A stretch of 64,000 bases of DNA from Vibrio pectenicida (GCA_024347015.1 AP024889.1:1798001-1862000), one strand, 5' to 3'. Positions 34,732-45,500 are shown, numbered from the stretch's first letter. Notes: generated from the sequence alone by a model not told the origin. Translations and numbers: made by a program.

Positions 34732-35880
34732 CATACGTGAAGCAAGGATTTGGTGAACTTCTTGGCTAGGATGAACTTGATCATGAAATACATGCCGATG
34801 TGCCGGATCAAATGTCTGGCTACTCCCTTTAAATCCAAAGTAGCGCCGTAAATCAACATAACCAGCTTGCTCTTCTGTTACTGTGTTATATCCGACTTTA
34901 TGAGCCACTGTAACAAGCTTGCTCAACTCGCCACCAAAGTCAAAAAACTTTATTGCTACTCTCTTTTCTTCATATTTCTCGTTCATCTCATTTAACATAG
35001 CTTGCATTGCTGTATTATGTTCATAAGAAATATTAGACATCGTATCTTGATAATCTTGCCCTTTTCTCTGGGCTAAAGCGGTCTTTGATAAATCAGGCAC
35101 CCCGGTGACTAGAATATGTCTTACCCCTTTCTGCTCAACTAATTTTGTTATTTGATTTCTGTAGCAATTCAACACTTTTCTAATATCCCTTTTTGAAAAG
35201 GTCATATAATCGTTAGCACTGAGCGATAGCACCACCATATCTCCTTCCTTAAATCCTTCCTTTTTTTCATGCTTTCGGATTTGCCGACTCATATGGGAAA
35301 TAAGAATAAACGTAGGGTCCAGCTTTGAATAACGTGCCGTGACTGCCCCACCCTCTGCATAATTGAATAATTTGAAGTTATCGCGCACATCTTTATCTTT
35401 GATATGTTTTTTTAAGTAGGCATCTGAGGATATAAAATCTGGCCAAACAAACCCATTCGTAAAGCGCCCTTCATGGTACTGCCTCGAAGACAGCATAATA
35501 CCCAACGTCTTTGACTTCATACGTCCATGTGAATCCGATAGGCTATCACCGATAACCACTAAGCGCTTTATACCATCTAATGATTTACTTTCAGCGTGTT
35601 TTTTAAGCGCTGCTGTTTCTTGATGATCACGTATCGCAAGTTCATACGCTTGGCTCTTTGAAGCTGATTTATCGGGCGAAGTAATGTTCAATAATTCTGG
35701 CTGTATAGGTTTATGGCTACTCTCAGGCAAAATCTCTAACTTAAAGGATGGTAGAGAAGCAGAGCGGCTTTTACCGTGCTCCGATGCTTGTGAAACAGAC
35801 AAAACCTCAAGTTTTCTCTCAGCTAAGTTCTTATTATAGAGTGGTGAAATAAAAACTCTTCCTAGTGCCGACAACTTCAT
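34699..35880 (-). CDS. SGNH/GDSL esterase without a visible signal peptide
   Basis: A 393-residue hydrolase. All SGNH blocks are present: VIGDSLSDSHGRM (block I nucleophile, about residue 112), NYAEGGAVTARY (block II Gly), LSLSANDYM (block III Asn) and FHDQVHPSQEVH (block V Asp-x-x-His). GRFTNGFVWPDFI is common in secreted phospholipase/acyltransferase members such as SseJ and the Vibrio/Aeromonas lecithinases. The first 100 residues lack a Sec signal and are polar and low in complexity (HGKSRSASLPSF, SPDKSASKSQAYE). It may therefore be cytoplasmic or exported by a specialised system; no such system or chaperone is visible nearby. Confidence 0.88.
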   Translation of the reverse strand: MKLSALGRVFISPLYNKNLAERKLEVLSVSQASEHGKSRSASLPSFKLEILPESSHKPIQPELLNITSPDKSASKSQAYELAIRDHQETAALKKHAESKSLDGIKRLVVIGDSLSDSHGRMKSKTLGIMLSSRQYHEGRFTNGFVWPDFISSDAYLKKHIKDKDVRDNFKLFNYAEGGAVTARYSKLDPTFILISHMSRQIRKHEKKEGFKEGDMVVLSLSANDYMTFSKRDIRKVLNCYRNQITKLVEQKGVRHILVTGVPDLSKTALAQRKGQDYQDTMSNISYEHNTAMQAMLNEMNEKYEEKRVAIKFFDFGGELSKLVTVAHKVGYNTVTEEQAGYVDLRRYFGFKGSSQTFDPAHRHVFHDQVHPSQEVHQILASRMCDFIVKEFGQ

Positions 35881-36062
35881 ATCATCATCCTTAATTGAAA
35901 TTTAACAATTAATTTACATTGCCAATTCCAATGTAAATATCACCAGAAAAATCATGAAAATTCTTACCAAAATCAGATCAATCATTTATCTAGTTAAGTG
36001 GTGTGATATATATCTTTATTAGACGGCGTTTTTGTCAAATAAGATAAATTCGACTTCAAATA

Positions 36063-36076
36063 TTGATCTAAATCAA
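36063..36076 (+). promoter_or_regulatory. Perfect FNR box
   Basis: TTGATCTAAATCAA matches all ten fixed positions of TTGATnnnnATCAA. A TATATA hexamer at 36109-36114 lies downstream, which would place the box about 50 bp before the transcription start. It precedes the ACT-domain gene at 36145. Confidence 0.75.
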
Positions 36077-36144
36077 CCCCCACTTGCGAGCGACTTCTAC
36101 AATCAAACTATATAGATAAGATAGGTTGTTACTCAGGTGGTTTT

Positions 36145-36657
36145 ATGAACAGTATCTTTATCGTCAGTTTTTCAGGGAAGGCAACACCTGCAACAATCAG
36201 GCAGCTCGCTAGTATTACCCATGAACAGGGCGGAAAGTGGCTTGTAAGTAAAGTGAACTTTATTGAAAATCAAGTTGCTGCTGTAATAAAAGTAGAATTA
36301 CCACAGGAAAACGAAGAGTTAGTTAAAAATGCTTTTTGTAATAACAAGGACCTGCTTGTTAAGTTTAGTGAATCTAAAAACCACGACCACAATATTGAAA
36401 CCACCTATAAACTACGTTTAGACTCTACCGACCGACCTGGTATCGTCAACGAAATTAGTCATACGCTTGATAAACAAGGTATCAATATATTGGATATGGA
36501 TTGTCAACGGGTTTTTATTGCAGATGGCGGTGGAGTAAGTTCAAGCTTGTTCACCTCTACTATTACTATTAGGATTCCTAAAAATATTATCATCGATGAT
36601 GTGGTAAAAGATTTGGAAGCCCTTAGTGTCGAAATTCGTGTCATTGTTGAATCATAA
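36145..36657 (+). CDS. ACT-domain regulator (GcvR-like)
   Basis: A 170-residue cytoplasmic protein with two ACT domains. The first (about 3-75) has FIVSFSGKATPATIRQLASI, and the second (about 87-165) has KLRLDSTDRPGIVNEISHTLDKQGINIL, the ligand-binding loop type. This layout matches GcvR-like proteins, which act with glycine-cleavage regulators, but the first domain is diverged. AGGTGG precedes the ATG. A perfect FNR box upstream suggests control by oxygen. The partner and ligand are unknown. Confidence 0.8.
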   Translation: MNSIFIVSFSGKATPATIRQLASITHEQGGKWLVSKVNFIENQVAAVIKVELPQENEELVKNAFCNNKDLLVKFSESKNHDHNIETTYKLRLDSTDRPGIVNEISHTLDKQGINILDMDCQRVFIADGGGVSSSLFTSTITIRIPKNIIIDDVVKDLEALSVEIRVIVES

Positions 36658-36660
36658 CTA

Positions 36661-36682
36661 GGGTAGCTCTATACTGCTACCC
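36661..36682. terminator. Terminator between the ACT gene and nspC
   Basis: GGGTAGC and GCTACCC form a 7-bp stem around eight bases. It lies between convergent stops at 36657 and 36696. The following tract is ATTATATTT, so it is a moderate terminator. Confidence 0.65.
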
Positions 36683-36695
36683 ATTATATTTAAGC

Positions 36696-37829
36696 TTATT
36701 TTACACTCCACTGTGATAGAGAGCGCTTAAAATCTGAGTAATCAAACTCATTAAGCGTTTGGAGCTGACCATTTGAACGCTCACAATACACAGAGGGCAT
36801 TCTCAAGCCATTAAACCAGTTAAGCTTTACCATGGTGTATCCAGCACTATCTATAATGTGTAACCGCTGGCCAACATTAAGTGGCTGATCAAAATTGGCA
36901 ATACAAAACTGATCGCCTGCAAGACATGAACATGACCCAATCACATATTCATAAATACCACTCTTTGAAGCTTCCCGAACAGATGCAGGTTCATTGTAAA
37001 TCAGGGTATCTAAGCGGTGTGCTTCTGTTGCTGAGTCAACGATAGCCGTTTTCATACCATTCTCAACAACATCAACCACAGTCACGACCAAATCAGTTGT
37101 ATTGGTAATTATCGCCTCACCTGGCTCTAAATAAACTTGTATATCATGCCTTTGTGCAAAAGCTTTAAGAGCTAGACCTAGCTTTTCAATATCATAACCC
37201 GGCCATGTAAAGAATACCCCCCCGCCTAAACTAACCCAAGATAGCTCATCTAGATATTGGCCAAACGTTTTAGAGACTGAATCTAGTAAACCAATGAAAG
37301 CATCCACGTCTTTGTTCTCACAATTCATGTGGAACATTACGCCATCTATACTTTTAAAAACTTCGGGGTTTATATGATCCGACTGCACACCTAAACGAGA
37401 AAACTGCCTTGCTGGATTCGCCAAATCCTGACCTGCATAACTAACACCTGGATTGATTCGAAGGCCAATTGACGTCTTACTTTCAACAATATGATGATAA
37501 GCAGCTAACTGACTATGCGAATTAAAAATCAGCTTATCACAAATGTCTACCACCTCACGAACATCATCCTCGCTGTAACCCACACTATAAGCATGCGTTT
37601 CTCCACCAAATGTCTCATGTCCGAGCTTTACTTCATAAGGACCAGAACTGGTAGTGCCATCTAAATATGGTTTAATGATGTCAAAAACACCCCAAGTTGA
37701 AAAACATTTAAGAGCCAATACCAATTTAACGCCCGATATCTCTTTTAGTTTCTTGGCATGTTCTAAATTCTCAATCAATTTAGCTTCATTGATAATAAAA
37801 TAAGGTGTTTTTAATTCACTTTTTTGCAT
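36696..37829 (-). CDS. nspC: Carboxynorspermidine decarboxylase
   Basis: A 377-residue fold-type III PLP enzyme, the last step of norspermidine synthesis: carboxynorspermidine to norspermidine and CO2. The N-terminal barrel carries the PLP lysine in [15 protein letters not shown] (about residue 41). [26 protein letters not shown] and VYLEPGEAI line the active site. The C-terminal domain has [10 protein letters not shown] with the catalytic cysteine. It is the third gene of the operon, 73 bp after the dehydrogenase, with a hairpin between them. NspC affects biofilm formation in V. cholerae. Confidence 0.95.
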   Translation of the reverse strand: MQKSELKTPYFIINEAKLIENLEHAKKLKEISGVKLVLALKCFSTWGVFDIIKPYLDGTTSSGPYEVKLGHETFGGETHAYSVGYSEDDVREVVDICDKLIFNSHSQLAAYHHIVESKTSIGLRINPGVSYAGQDLANPARQFSRLGVQSDHINPEVFKSIDGVMFHMNCENKDVDAFIGLLDSVSKTFGQYLDELSWVSLGGGVFFTWPGYDIEKLGLALKAFAQRHDIQVYLEPGEAIITNTTDLVVTVVDVVENGMKTAIVDSATEAHRLDTLIYNEPASVREASKSGIYEYVIGSCSCLAGDQFCIANFDQPLNVGQRLHIIDSAGYTMVKLNWFNGLRMPSVYCERSNGQLQTLNEFDYSDFKRSLSQWSVK

Positions 37830-37852
37830 TTCTAATTACCATAGAATCGAAT

Positions 37853-37878
37853 AAAGCCGATAACTAATTACCGGCTTT
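37853..37878 (-). other. Intercistronic hairpin upstream of nspC
   Basis: AAAGCCG and CGGCTTT pair around a 12-base loop in the 73-bp gap between the dehydrogenase and nspC. There is no proper T-run, so it may be a processing or stability element, or a weak attenuator. Confidence 0.4.
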
Positions 37879-37902
37879 GGGGTAAATAAATGGGGCTTGG
37901 AA

Positions 37903-39147
37903 TTATTTCAAAATTTGAATATCTGGCTGCCCAACTTCCAATTCCTGAACATGCCAATCAAGACCAATCTCAGGCATGGATTCCAAAAATGGATCAGGAT
38001 CAAGTTGCTCCATATTAAACACGCCCTTATCTGCCCATTCACCACGGAAAAACTGTAATGCGGCTGTAATCGCTGGCACACCTGTCGTATAAGAGATTGC
38101 CTGATGTTCTACATCCTCATACGCTACTTGGTGGTCAGCATTGTTATAAATGAACACGCTACGTTCTTTACCATCCTTATTGCCTTGTACCCAAGTACCG
38201 ATACACGTTTTTCCTATATATCCAGGAGCAAGAGATGTCGGATCTGGTAGCAGTGCTTTTAGAACATGTAACGGCTGAACACTAGTTCCATCATGTAAGG
38301 TCAGTGGCTCAGGGCTTAGCAACCCAATATCTCGCATACAGTTAAAATAATTCAGGTATTGATCACCAAAGCCCATCCAGAACTCAATCCGCTTAGCGGG
38401 TATGAACTCTTGCATTGATCTCACTTCATCATGAGCCATAGAGTAAACTTTATGCTTACCAACTAATGGGAAATCAAACTCTAACATTCGAGAGTGACAA
38501 GGAACTTGCTTCCACTGTTCATTTTCCCAATAGAAAGAGTCACCTTGAATTTCCAGCATGTTAGTTTCTGGATCGAAGTTAGTAGCAAACTTTTTACCAT
38601 GATCGCCAGCATTTACGTCCATAACATCAATCGTATCGATCTCATCAAACAAATGCTTCATTGCATATGCTGCAAACACCGAAACAACACCTGGGTCAAA
38701 ACCTGCCCCCAAAATCCCAGTGATTCCTGCCTCAACAAACTTCTCACGGTAACCCCACTGCCAATCATAAGCTTGCGGTACTTGCTGCCCTTCAGAACAT
38801 AAATCTACGGCAACAGATGTATCTAGGTAAGACACCTTTGCTTGATAACAAGCCTCCATAATCGTCATATTAACCCAAGGAGGACCAGCATTAATAACCA
38901 AGTCTGGATTGACTTCTTGAATTAAAGTAACGAGAGCATCTACGTCGTCTGCATTGACTGTACGCGCTGTAAGTTTTTTATTTGGATCTTGTAAGTTATT
39001 TTTCTTATCAATTGAAGCAATGATTTTTTCACACTTACTCACCGTTCGTGAGGCAATCGTAATATCGCCCAACACCTTATTATTTTGCGCTGCTTTGTGT
39101 GCTACTACCCAGCCAACACCACCTGCACCAATCTGTAAAATTGCCAT
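37903..39147 (-). CDS. Carboxynorspermidine dehydrogenase
   Basis: A 414-residue enzyme of the saccharopine dehydrogenase family. It condenses diaminopropane with aspartate semialdehyde and reduces the product to carboxynorspermidine. The Rossmann motif is at the N terminus, ILQIGAGGVGWVVAHKA. GFDPGVVSVFAAYA and DVNAGDHGKKFATNFDPETN are typical of the bacterial CANSDH group. It stands 18 bp after the fusion gene and before nspC, the order known in Vibrio. Confidence 0.95.
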   Translation of the reverse strand: MAILQIGAGGVGWVVAHKAAQNNKVLGDITIASRTVSKCEKIIASIDKKNNLQDPNKKLTARTVNADDVDALVTLIQEVNPDLVINAGPPWVNMTIMEACYQAKVSYLDTSVAVDLCSEGQQVPQAYDWQWGYREKFVEAGITGILGAGFDPGVVSVFAAYAMKHLFDEIDTIDVMDVNAGDHGKKFATNFDPETNMLEIQGDSFYWENEQWKQVPCHSRMLEFDFPLVGKHKVYSMAHDEVRSMQEFIPAKRIEFWMGFGDQYLNYFNCMRDIGLLSPEPLTLHDGTSVQPLHVLKALLPDPTSLAPGYIGKTCIGTWVQGNKDGKERSVFIYNNADHQVAYEDVEHQAISYTTGVPAITAALQFFRGEWADKGVFNMEQLDPDPFLESMPEIGLDWHVQELEVGQPDIQILK

Positions 39148-39165
39148 AATTTTCTATTACCTAAG

Positions 39166-42069
39166 TTATACTAGTTCATTAGCTAGTTTATTAATTTTTG
39201 AAATTAAAGATTCAAAGTCGGACATAACTAAACACGGATTTAGAATCGTAAACTTGAGTGCTACTTTGTCATCAACAATAGTTTCACCTAATACAGCGAC
39301 ACCACGAGTTAAAGCCTCTAGTCGTACAACTTTATTCAACTCATTTAAATCTGCGGAGCTTTTATTGCTGACTCTAAATAACACGGTCGACAATAATGGC
39401 TTAGATAGAAGTTCTAAGTTTTCTTCTCGGTTAATTAACTCTGCAACCATCTGAGTTTGCTCTAGAAGATGGTCATACATAGCTCCTAGCGTGTCAGGGC
39501 CAACATTTTGCATAGTCATAAATACTTTCAGCGCATCAAATCGTTTCGTCGTTGCAATTGATTTGTCGACCAAGTTTGGTAACTCGTCATGCTCTCGATT
39601 AAGGTAGTCAGCATGATGAAGTAAGTACTTAAAATTAGCCTTATCTTTAACCAATAAAGAACCACAACTTATGGTTTGATAGAATAGTTTATGAAAATCA
39701 ACACTTACAGAATGTGCTCGTTCAATACCCGATAAACGCTCTTTGTGACTACTTAAAATAAGAGCCCCTCCATAAGCGCCATCAACATGCATCCACATTT
39801 GGTGACTTTCAGCTATATCTGCAATAGCATTCAAATCATCAATTGCACCATGATCAGTCGTACCCGCCGTACCCACAATAGCAAATGGGATCAGGCCATC
39901 CGATTTTGCCTCTAAAACTACTTTTTCTAGTTGGGTGATATCCATGGTGCCATCTGGAGTTGTTACTACGGTCAAAATAGATTGCTCGCCAAGCCCCATC
40001 CAAGATGCTGACTTATGTACGGTAAAATGCGATTTATCCGAACAAATAATTCTCAGTTTGTCTGCATAATCAGGAAGCCCAAGTTGACGAACTGAATGGC
40101 CAGATACTTTGTCCGCAATCCAGTCACGAGCCAACATTAAGCCCATTTGATTACTCTGAGTCCCACCACTGGTGAAAACACCATCAGACTCTTCACCCAA
40201 TTCATATTTATCACAAAGCCAGCTAATCACTTTCTGTTCGACATAAGTTGCAGCTGGAGCCTGATCCCACGAGTCCATAGACTGATTCAATGAGGCAATG
40301 ATCGTTTCCGCCACTACTGAAGACATTAATGGAGGAGTATGAAGGTGAGCAATACAATTGGGGTGCTGAGTAAAAATTGAATTCTTAGCAACAAGTTCAG
40401 CAGTATGGCCAATTACATCAATCAAAGTTGATTGTTGGTTATTAAGATCAACAGCGTTGATCTCTTGCTCAAGTCGCTGGGGATCGATACCAGAATATGG
40501 CGCACTAACCTTCTCAAACACTTTTTTCATCGTCGCATTAGTATGATTCATGACTTTAGTAAATTCGTCATTCTCTAATTCGCCAGAACCAGTCTGAATA
40601 AAGTATTTCTTCCAGCTTTGATTGAACTCTTTCGTATGCTGATTTTTACCGCCAGATGCGAGAATAGCTTCCTCAAGAACACGCAAAGCAAAGTCAATCT
40701 GTTCAAAAGTAATGATTAATGGAGGCAGGAAGCGGATGACTGAGCCATCGCGTCCACCTTTTTCAACCATTAACCCTCTTTCAAGTGCAGCTCGCTGAAT
40801 AGCTAAAGTGAGATCTCCATCTGATGCGGGTTCACCAAATTTGTTTCGCTCTTGATTTGGTTTGCAAATTTCAACACCCAACATTAGACCTTTACCGCGT
40901 ACATCGGCAATACAACTGACACGCTTTTGGATATGTTCCAAGCCTAAACGTAAATATTGACCTGCAATATTGGCATGCTCAACAAGGTTATCTCGTTCAA
41001 TAATTTCAAGCGCTTTAGATCCTGATACCATAGCTAATTGATTGCCACGGAAAGTCCCCGTATGTTCACCGGGCAGCCAAGTATCATATTTTTTATTTAT
41101 TACAAGCAAAGACATGGGTAAACCTCCACCAATTGCTTTCGATAAACACAGAATATCAGGGACTATCTCTGCCTCTTCAAAAGCAAAGTTGTAACCAGAT
41201 TTACCAACTCCACATTGGATTTCATCAAAAATCAGTAGAATATTATGCTCGTCACAAACTCGACGAAGCTCTTGTAGCCAGAATACAGGAGCTGGAATAA
41301 CGCCACCTTCACCTTGAACAGGTTCGACAATTATAGCTGCAGGCTTCATAATCCCAGCCTCATCATCGCTCAATAAACGTTCAATATAACGAATGCCAGC
41401 TCGCGCACCCTCATCACCTCCCAAGCCAAATGGGCAGCGCAAATCATATGGAAATGGCATAAAGTGGACATCAGACATCAAACCTGTTCGGCGAGCTTTG
41501 GTATCTAAATTGCCCATCATTCCCATAGTACCATTCGTCATCCCATGATATGCACCACGGAAAGAAAACATGGTATTTCTACCCGTCGTTTGTTTAGCCA
41601 GTTTAATCGCCGCTTCAACAGCATCGGCACCTGAAGGGCCACAGAACTGAATAACACAATTTTCTCCCAATTTTTGAGGAAGAAAGCGTTTTACTGACTG
41701 GATAAAATGTGTCTTTACTTGGGTAGTAATATCCAGAGTCTGATAAGGAAGGCCTGAATCAAGCTGATGTTTTAGTGCTTGATTAATCTCTGGATGGTTG
41801 TAGCCAAGAGCAAGCGTACCAGCACCCGCTAAACAATCTAAGAAGATCTGTCCTCGGGTATCTTCAACAAGTGCGCCATAGGCTTGCCTAATTGCAATAG
41901 GCAGACGACGAGGATATGAACGTACCGCAGATTCATGATCCTCTTGCTCCTGTAAAATAGTATCTAGAGTGAGATCATAGACTCCGTTAACAGCTGGAAT
42001 TTGTGACAAAAATGGGGTTGCGATATTGTTATTATTCAACGAATTATCGACTTCAAAGGCAGTGCTCAT
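39166..42069 (-). CDS. Diaminobutyrate aminotransferase/decarboxylase fusion
   Basis: A 967-residue bifunctional enzyme that makes 1,3-diaminopropane. Residues about 50-470 are a class III aminotransferase (L-2,4-diaminobutyrate:2-oxoglutarate), with FCGPSGADAVEAAIKLAKQ, LIFDEIQCGVGKSGYNFAFE and the PLP lysine in LCLSKAIGGGLP. Residues about 500-967 are a group II PLP decarboxylase, with FTSGGTQSNQMGLMLARD, HVDGAYGGALILS and the PLP lysine in SVDFHKLFYQ. The fusion is typical of Vibrio. A GGAG precedes the ATG. It is the first gene of the norspermidine operon. Confidence 0.96.
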   Translation of the reverse strand: MSTAFEVDNSLNNNNIATPFLSQIPAVNGVYDLTLDTILQEQEDHESAVRSYPRRLPIAIRQAYGALVEDTRGQIFLDCLAGAGTLALGYNHPEINQALKHQLDSGLPYQTLDITTQVKTHFIQSVKRFLPQKLGENCVIQFCGPSGADAVEAAIKLAKQTTGRNTMFSFRGAYHGMTNGTMGMMGNLDTKARRTGLMSDVHFMPFPYDLRCPFGLGGDEGARAGIRYIERLLSDDEAGIMKPAAIIVEPVQGEGGVIPAPVFWLQELRRVCDEHNILLIFDEIQCGVGKSGYNFAFEEAEIVPDILCLSKAIGGGLPMSLLVINKKYDTWLPGEHTGTFRGNQLAMVSGSKALEIIERDNLVEHANIAGQYLRLGLEHIQKRVSCIADVRGKGLMLGVEICKPNQERNKFGEPASDGDLTLAIQRAALERGLMVEKGGRDGSVIRFLPPLIITFEQIDFALRVLEEAILASGGKNQHTKEFNQSWKKYFIQTGSGELENDEFTKVMNHTNATMKKVFEKVSAPYSGIDPQRLEQEINAVDLNNQQSTLIDVIGHTAELVAKNSIFTQHPNCIAHLHTPPLMSSVVAETIIASLNQSMDSWDQAPAATYVEQKVISWLCDKYELGEESDGVFTSGGTQSNQMGLMLARDWIADKVSGHSVRQLGLPDYADKLRIICSDKSHFTVHKSASWMGLGEQSILTVVTTPDGTMDITQLEKVVLEAKSDGLIPFAIVGTAGTTDHGAIDDLNAIADIAESHQMWMHVDGAYGGALILSSHKERLSGIERAHSVSVDFHKLFYQTISCGSLLVKDKANFKYLLHHADYLNREHDELPNLVDKSIATTKRFDALKVFMTMQNVGPDTLGAMYDHLLEQTQMVAELINREENLELLSKPLLSTVLFRVSNKSSADLNELNKVVRLEALTRGVAVLGETIVDDKVALKFTILNPCLVMSDFESLISKINKLANELV

Positions 42070-42572
42070 AACTAGCTCCTTCGATATTCTGTATATCCTC
42101 TATAATCATAGAGCGGAATAACAGATACAGTGATCTCTTCGCATCAGATCCATCAAATGACGACAATGCGAATGTATTCCATCGTTTAGATGGGCTGTAG
42201 TTTATCGAGAGACAATCAAGGTTCAGTAATGCTACTGTTTTGTAATACAGGGCATTGAGGAAGAACAAAGCTGATTAGTGCGTGTTTTTTATGTGTGTTC
42301 AATGTTGGGTTTCCCATCAACATGCCGCGTTGGCGACAATAGTATCCCGTCTATCGACAAAAGAACTTGTCGATACCTACCCTACGCGATAAACACTCAG
42401 CCTGAATATTTACCACGCGTATCCCCCAGTGTATCAAAGTTAAGACAGATCCGAGATTGCGCGCGAAACTACCATATATTAAAAACTCTAAGCAAGATTT
42501 TTGTTACATTCGAACAAAAAAATTATGCGCTTTATTCAAAAATGGTAAATGTGTAGAGCCCTAGACGCTAAA
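42070..42572. other. Intergenic region between the norspermidine operon and the giant adhesin
   Basis: This 503-bp stretch has no gene that I can support. It must hold the promoter of the norspermidine operon (minus strand) and the 3' end of the giant adhesin transcript. An open frame at 42278-42556 on the plus strand (92 residues, Cys-rich and without family features) is not convincing. I found no clear terminator after the adhesin. Confidence 0.55.
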
Positions 42573-45500
42573 TCAACTGTCAACTTTCAAAATTTGAGTA
42601 AGCGTATTGAGTTCATTAACAATAGTATCATTGACAATCAAACCGGCAGCTTCAAATGAAGATATTACCCCCTCTAGAATAACAGTTTGATCTGTACCGT
42701 CATCACTGACTGTTAAGACTACATCATTTTCATCAACAGAAAGTTCAATATTATTAATCAAGTCTGCAACTTCAACATCGTTATCATTTAAGATGTCTCT
42801 AAAATCAAGCAAATCAGTTCCAAGATCAAAGTTTTTAATCACGTCAGTACCACTATCTAAAGTAGAGTCTAGCCACTTAAATACATTATCACTACTATCA
42901 CCTAACAAAATTTGATTCCCGAGTTGTGCAGTTATCTCATTATCAGCTGGTATCACTCCGTATTGAGGAGAATCATTAACATCAATAGTTACTGTAGCTT
43001 CACTACTCACTGAAGAATTAGAATCTACTGCTATGTAATCAAAAGTTACATCTTCTGTTATTTGTTGGCTTCCTGAAAGATACCTAAGCTCCCAACTACC
43101 ACCTGTAGATGTAAGCTCCATAGACACTATAGGGTTGTTTGGTGATGAATAGGTAAAATCATACAAAATTTGACTGTTGCCCGTATGGCCTGGATCTTTT
43201 TGGTATTGCTCAACGTGAGTCGTATTATCAGCAAAAGTATAAGTCACTTCGACATAAACGTTACTATTGGCCGTAAATGCTCCGCCTAACCCATCTAAGC
43301 CAAATGTCACAACATCAAGAGGATTACCTGACAAATCAACGATCAGGGTTTCTTGTTTATTCATACCTGAACCATCTGTATCACCAATCCCCCAACCAAC
43401 ATGTCCACCGTTACCTGTGTACTGTTTTAGCGGCTTGCCATTATTACCAGTAATACTCACTCCAACAGTATTACCATTATCTAAAGTTATCAGTCTTTCT
43501 GTATCACTGACATAAACACCCCAACCGAAAAAACCATTATTAAGCATAATATTAGCAGTATCACCACTATAGCCTATTTCAAATGAAGGACCAGCACCGG
43601 GGACATAGCTGATGTTATCTGGATTCAATAATTTTGCATTATCAACTGACTGACCAATTGTGTGAAGATCTGACGCAGTCAGCACTCTAGTATCACCTGA
43701 TTGTTCTGTGTAAAGCAAAGTACCATAGGTTGGTAACGATGTGATCATCACATTCAGTTTAACACTGTTAAAGTCATCATCTTCGTCCGAAATACGGTCC
43801 AAAGCAACGTCATTTGAATCGAAAATAACAGGCACTGTTATTAAATTGTCAGCATCAATACTAAAACTTTCGGCAATGGGTAACTCATTAACGTTGTCCT
43901 CTGACAACATAACGTTAACATCTGTAGATTTTTGAGCACCAAACCCAGTAGCTTCTGTTGCTGTCACTACAATATTATGGATATTTGAAAGAGCCTCAAA
44001 ATTATTGGTAAACGCTGTGACCCCCGCGGCGGTTAAACTGATGGCGCCACTGGTGGGGTTAATTTCAAACAGCGCGTTGCCGCCGCTGCTGACATTGGTG
44101 CTGATGCTGTAAGTGACGTTTTCGCCATCGGCGTCACTGGCTGAGACAGAGCCCAGCACATCACTGTCAACGCGGTTCTCGTTGTAGCTAAAGGCGTAGT
44201 TCGCTTGCCCAAACTCGGGCGCGTTATCGTCGAGGTTCAACTCGGTCAGCGCCACATTGACGGTGGCGGTTTGCACGCTGCCAAGGCCCGCGTCTTCAGT
44301 GGCCGTGACGACTAAGTTGTGCACGTTGGGGTTAAGCTCAAAGTCGTTGGCAAAGGCGCTCACGCCAGCCGCGGTTAAACTGATGTCACCCGAATTTTCA
44401 TCAATCTCAAACAGCGCGTTGCCGCCGCTGCTGACGTTGGTGCTGATGCTGTAGGTGACGTTTTCGCCATCGGCGTCACTGGCGGACACCGTGCCCAGCA
44501 CATCACTGTCAACGCGGTTCTCGTTGTAACTAAAGGCGTAGTTCGCCTGAGCAAACTCGGGCGCGTTATCGTCGAGGTTCAATTCGGTCAACGCCACATT
44601 GACGGTGGCGGTTTGCACGCTGCCAAGGCCCGCGTCTTCAGTGGCCGTGACGACTAAGTTGTGCACGTTGGGGTTAAGCTCAAAGTCGTTGGCAAAGGCG
44701 CTCACGCCAGCCGCGGTTAAACTGATGTCACCCGAATTTTCATCAATCTCAAACAGCGCGTTGCCGCCGCTGCTGACGTTGGTGCTGATGCTGTAGGTGA
44801 CGTTTTCGCCATCGGCGTCACTGGCGGACACCGTGCCCAGCACATCACTGTCAACGCGGTTCTCGTTGTAGCTAAAGGCGTAACTCGCTTGCCCAAACTC
44901 GGGCGCGTTGTCATCGAGGTTCAACTCGGTCAGCGCCACATTGACGGTGGCGGTTTGCATGCTGCCAAGGCCCGCGTCTTCAGTCGCGGTCACCACTAAG
45001 TTGTGCACGTTGGGGTTAAGCTCAAAGTCGTTGGCAAAGGCGCTCACGCCAGCCGCGGTTAAACTGATGGCGCCTGAGGTTGCATCGATTTCAAACAGAT
45101 CGTTGCCGCCGCTGCTGACGTTGGTGCTGATGCTGTAGGTGACGTTTTCGCCATCGGCGTCACTGGCGGACACCGTGCCCAGCACATCACTGTCAACGCG
45201 GTTTTCGTTGTAACTAAAGGCGTAGCTCGCTTGCCCAAACTCGGGCGCGTTGTCATCGAGGTTCAACTCGGTCAGCGCCACATTGACGGTGGCGGTTTGC
45301 ACGCTGCCAAGGCCCGCGTCTTCAGTCGCGGTCACCACTAAGTTGTGCACGTTGGGGTTAAGCTCAAAGTCGTTGGCAAAGGCGCTCACGCCAGCCGCGG
45401 TTAAACTGATGTCACCCGAATTTTCATCAATCTCAAACAGCGCGTTGCCGCCGCTGCTGACGTTGGTGCTGATGCTGTAGGTGACGTTTTCGCCATCGGC

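Noticed and set aside
42278..42556. 92-residue plus-strand frame between the norspermidine operon and adhesin
   Set aside because: No ribosome-binding site or family feature; composition looks like random intergenic translation.
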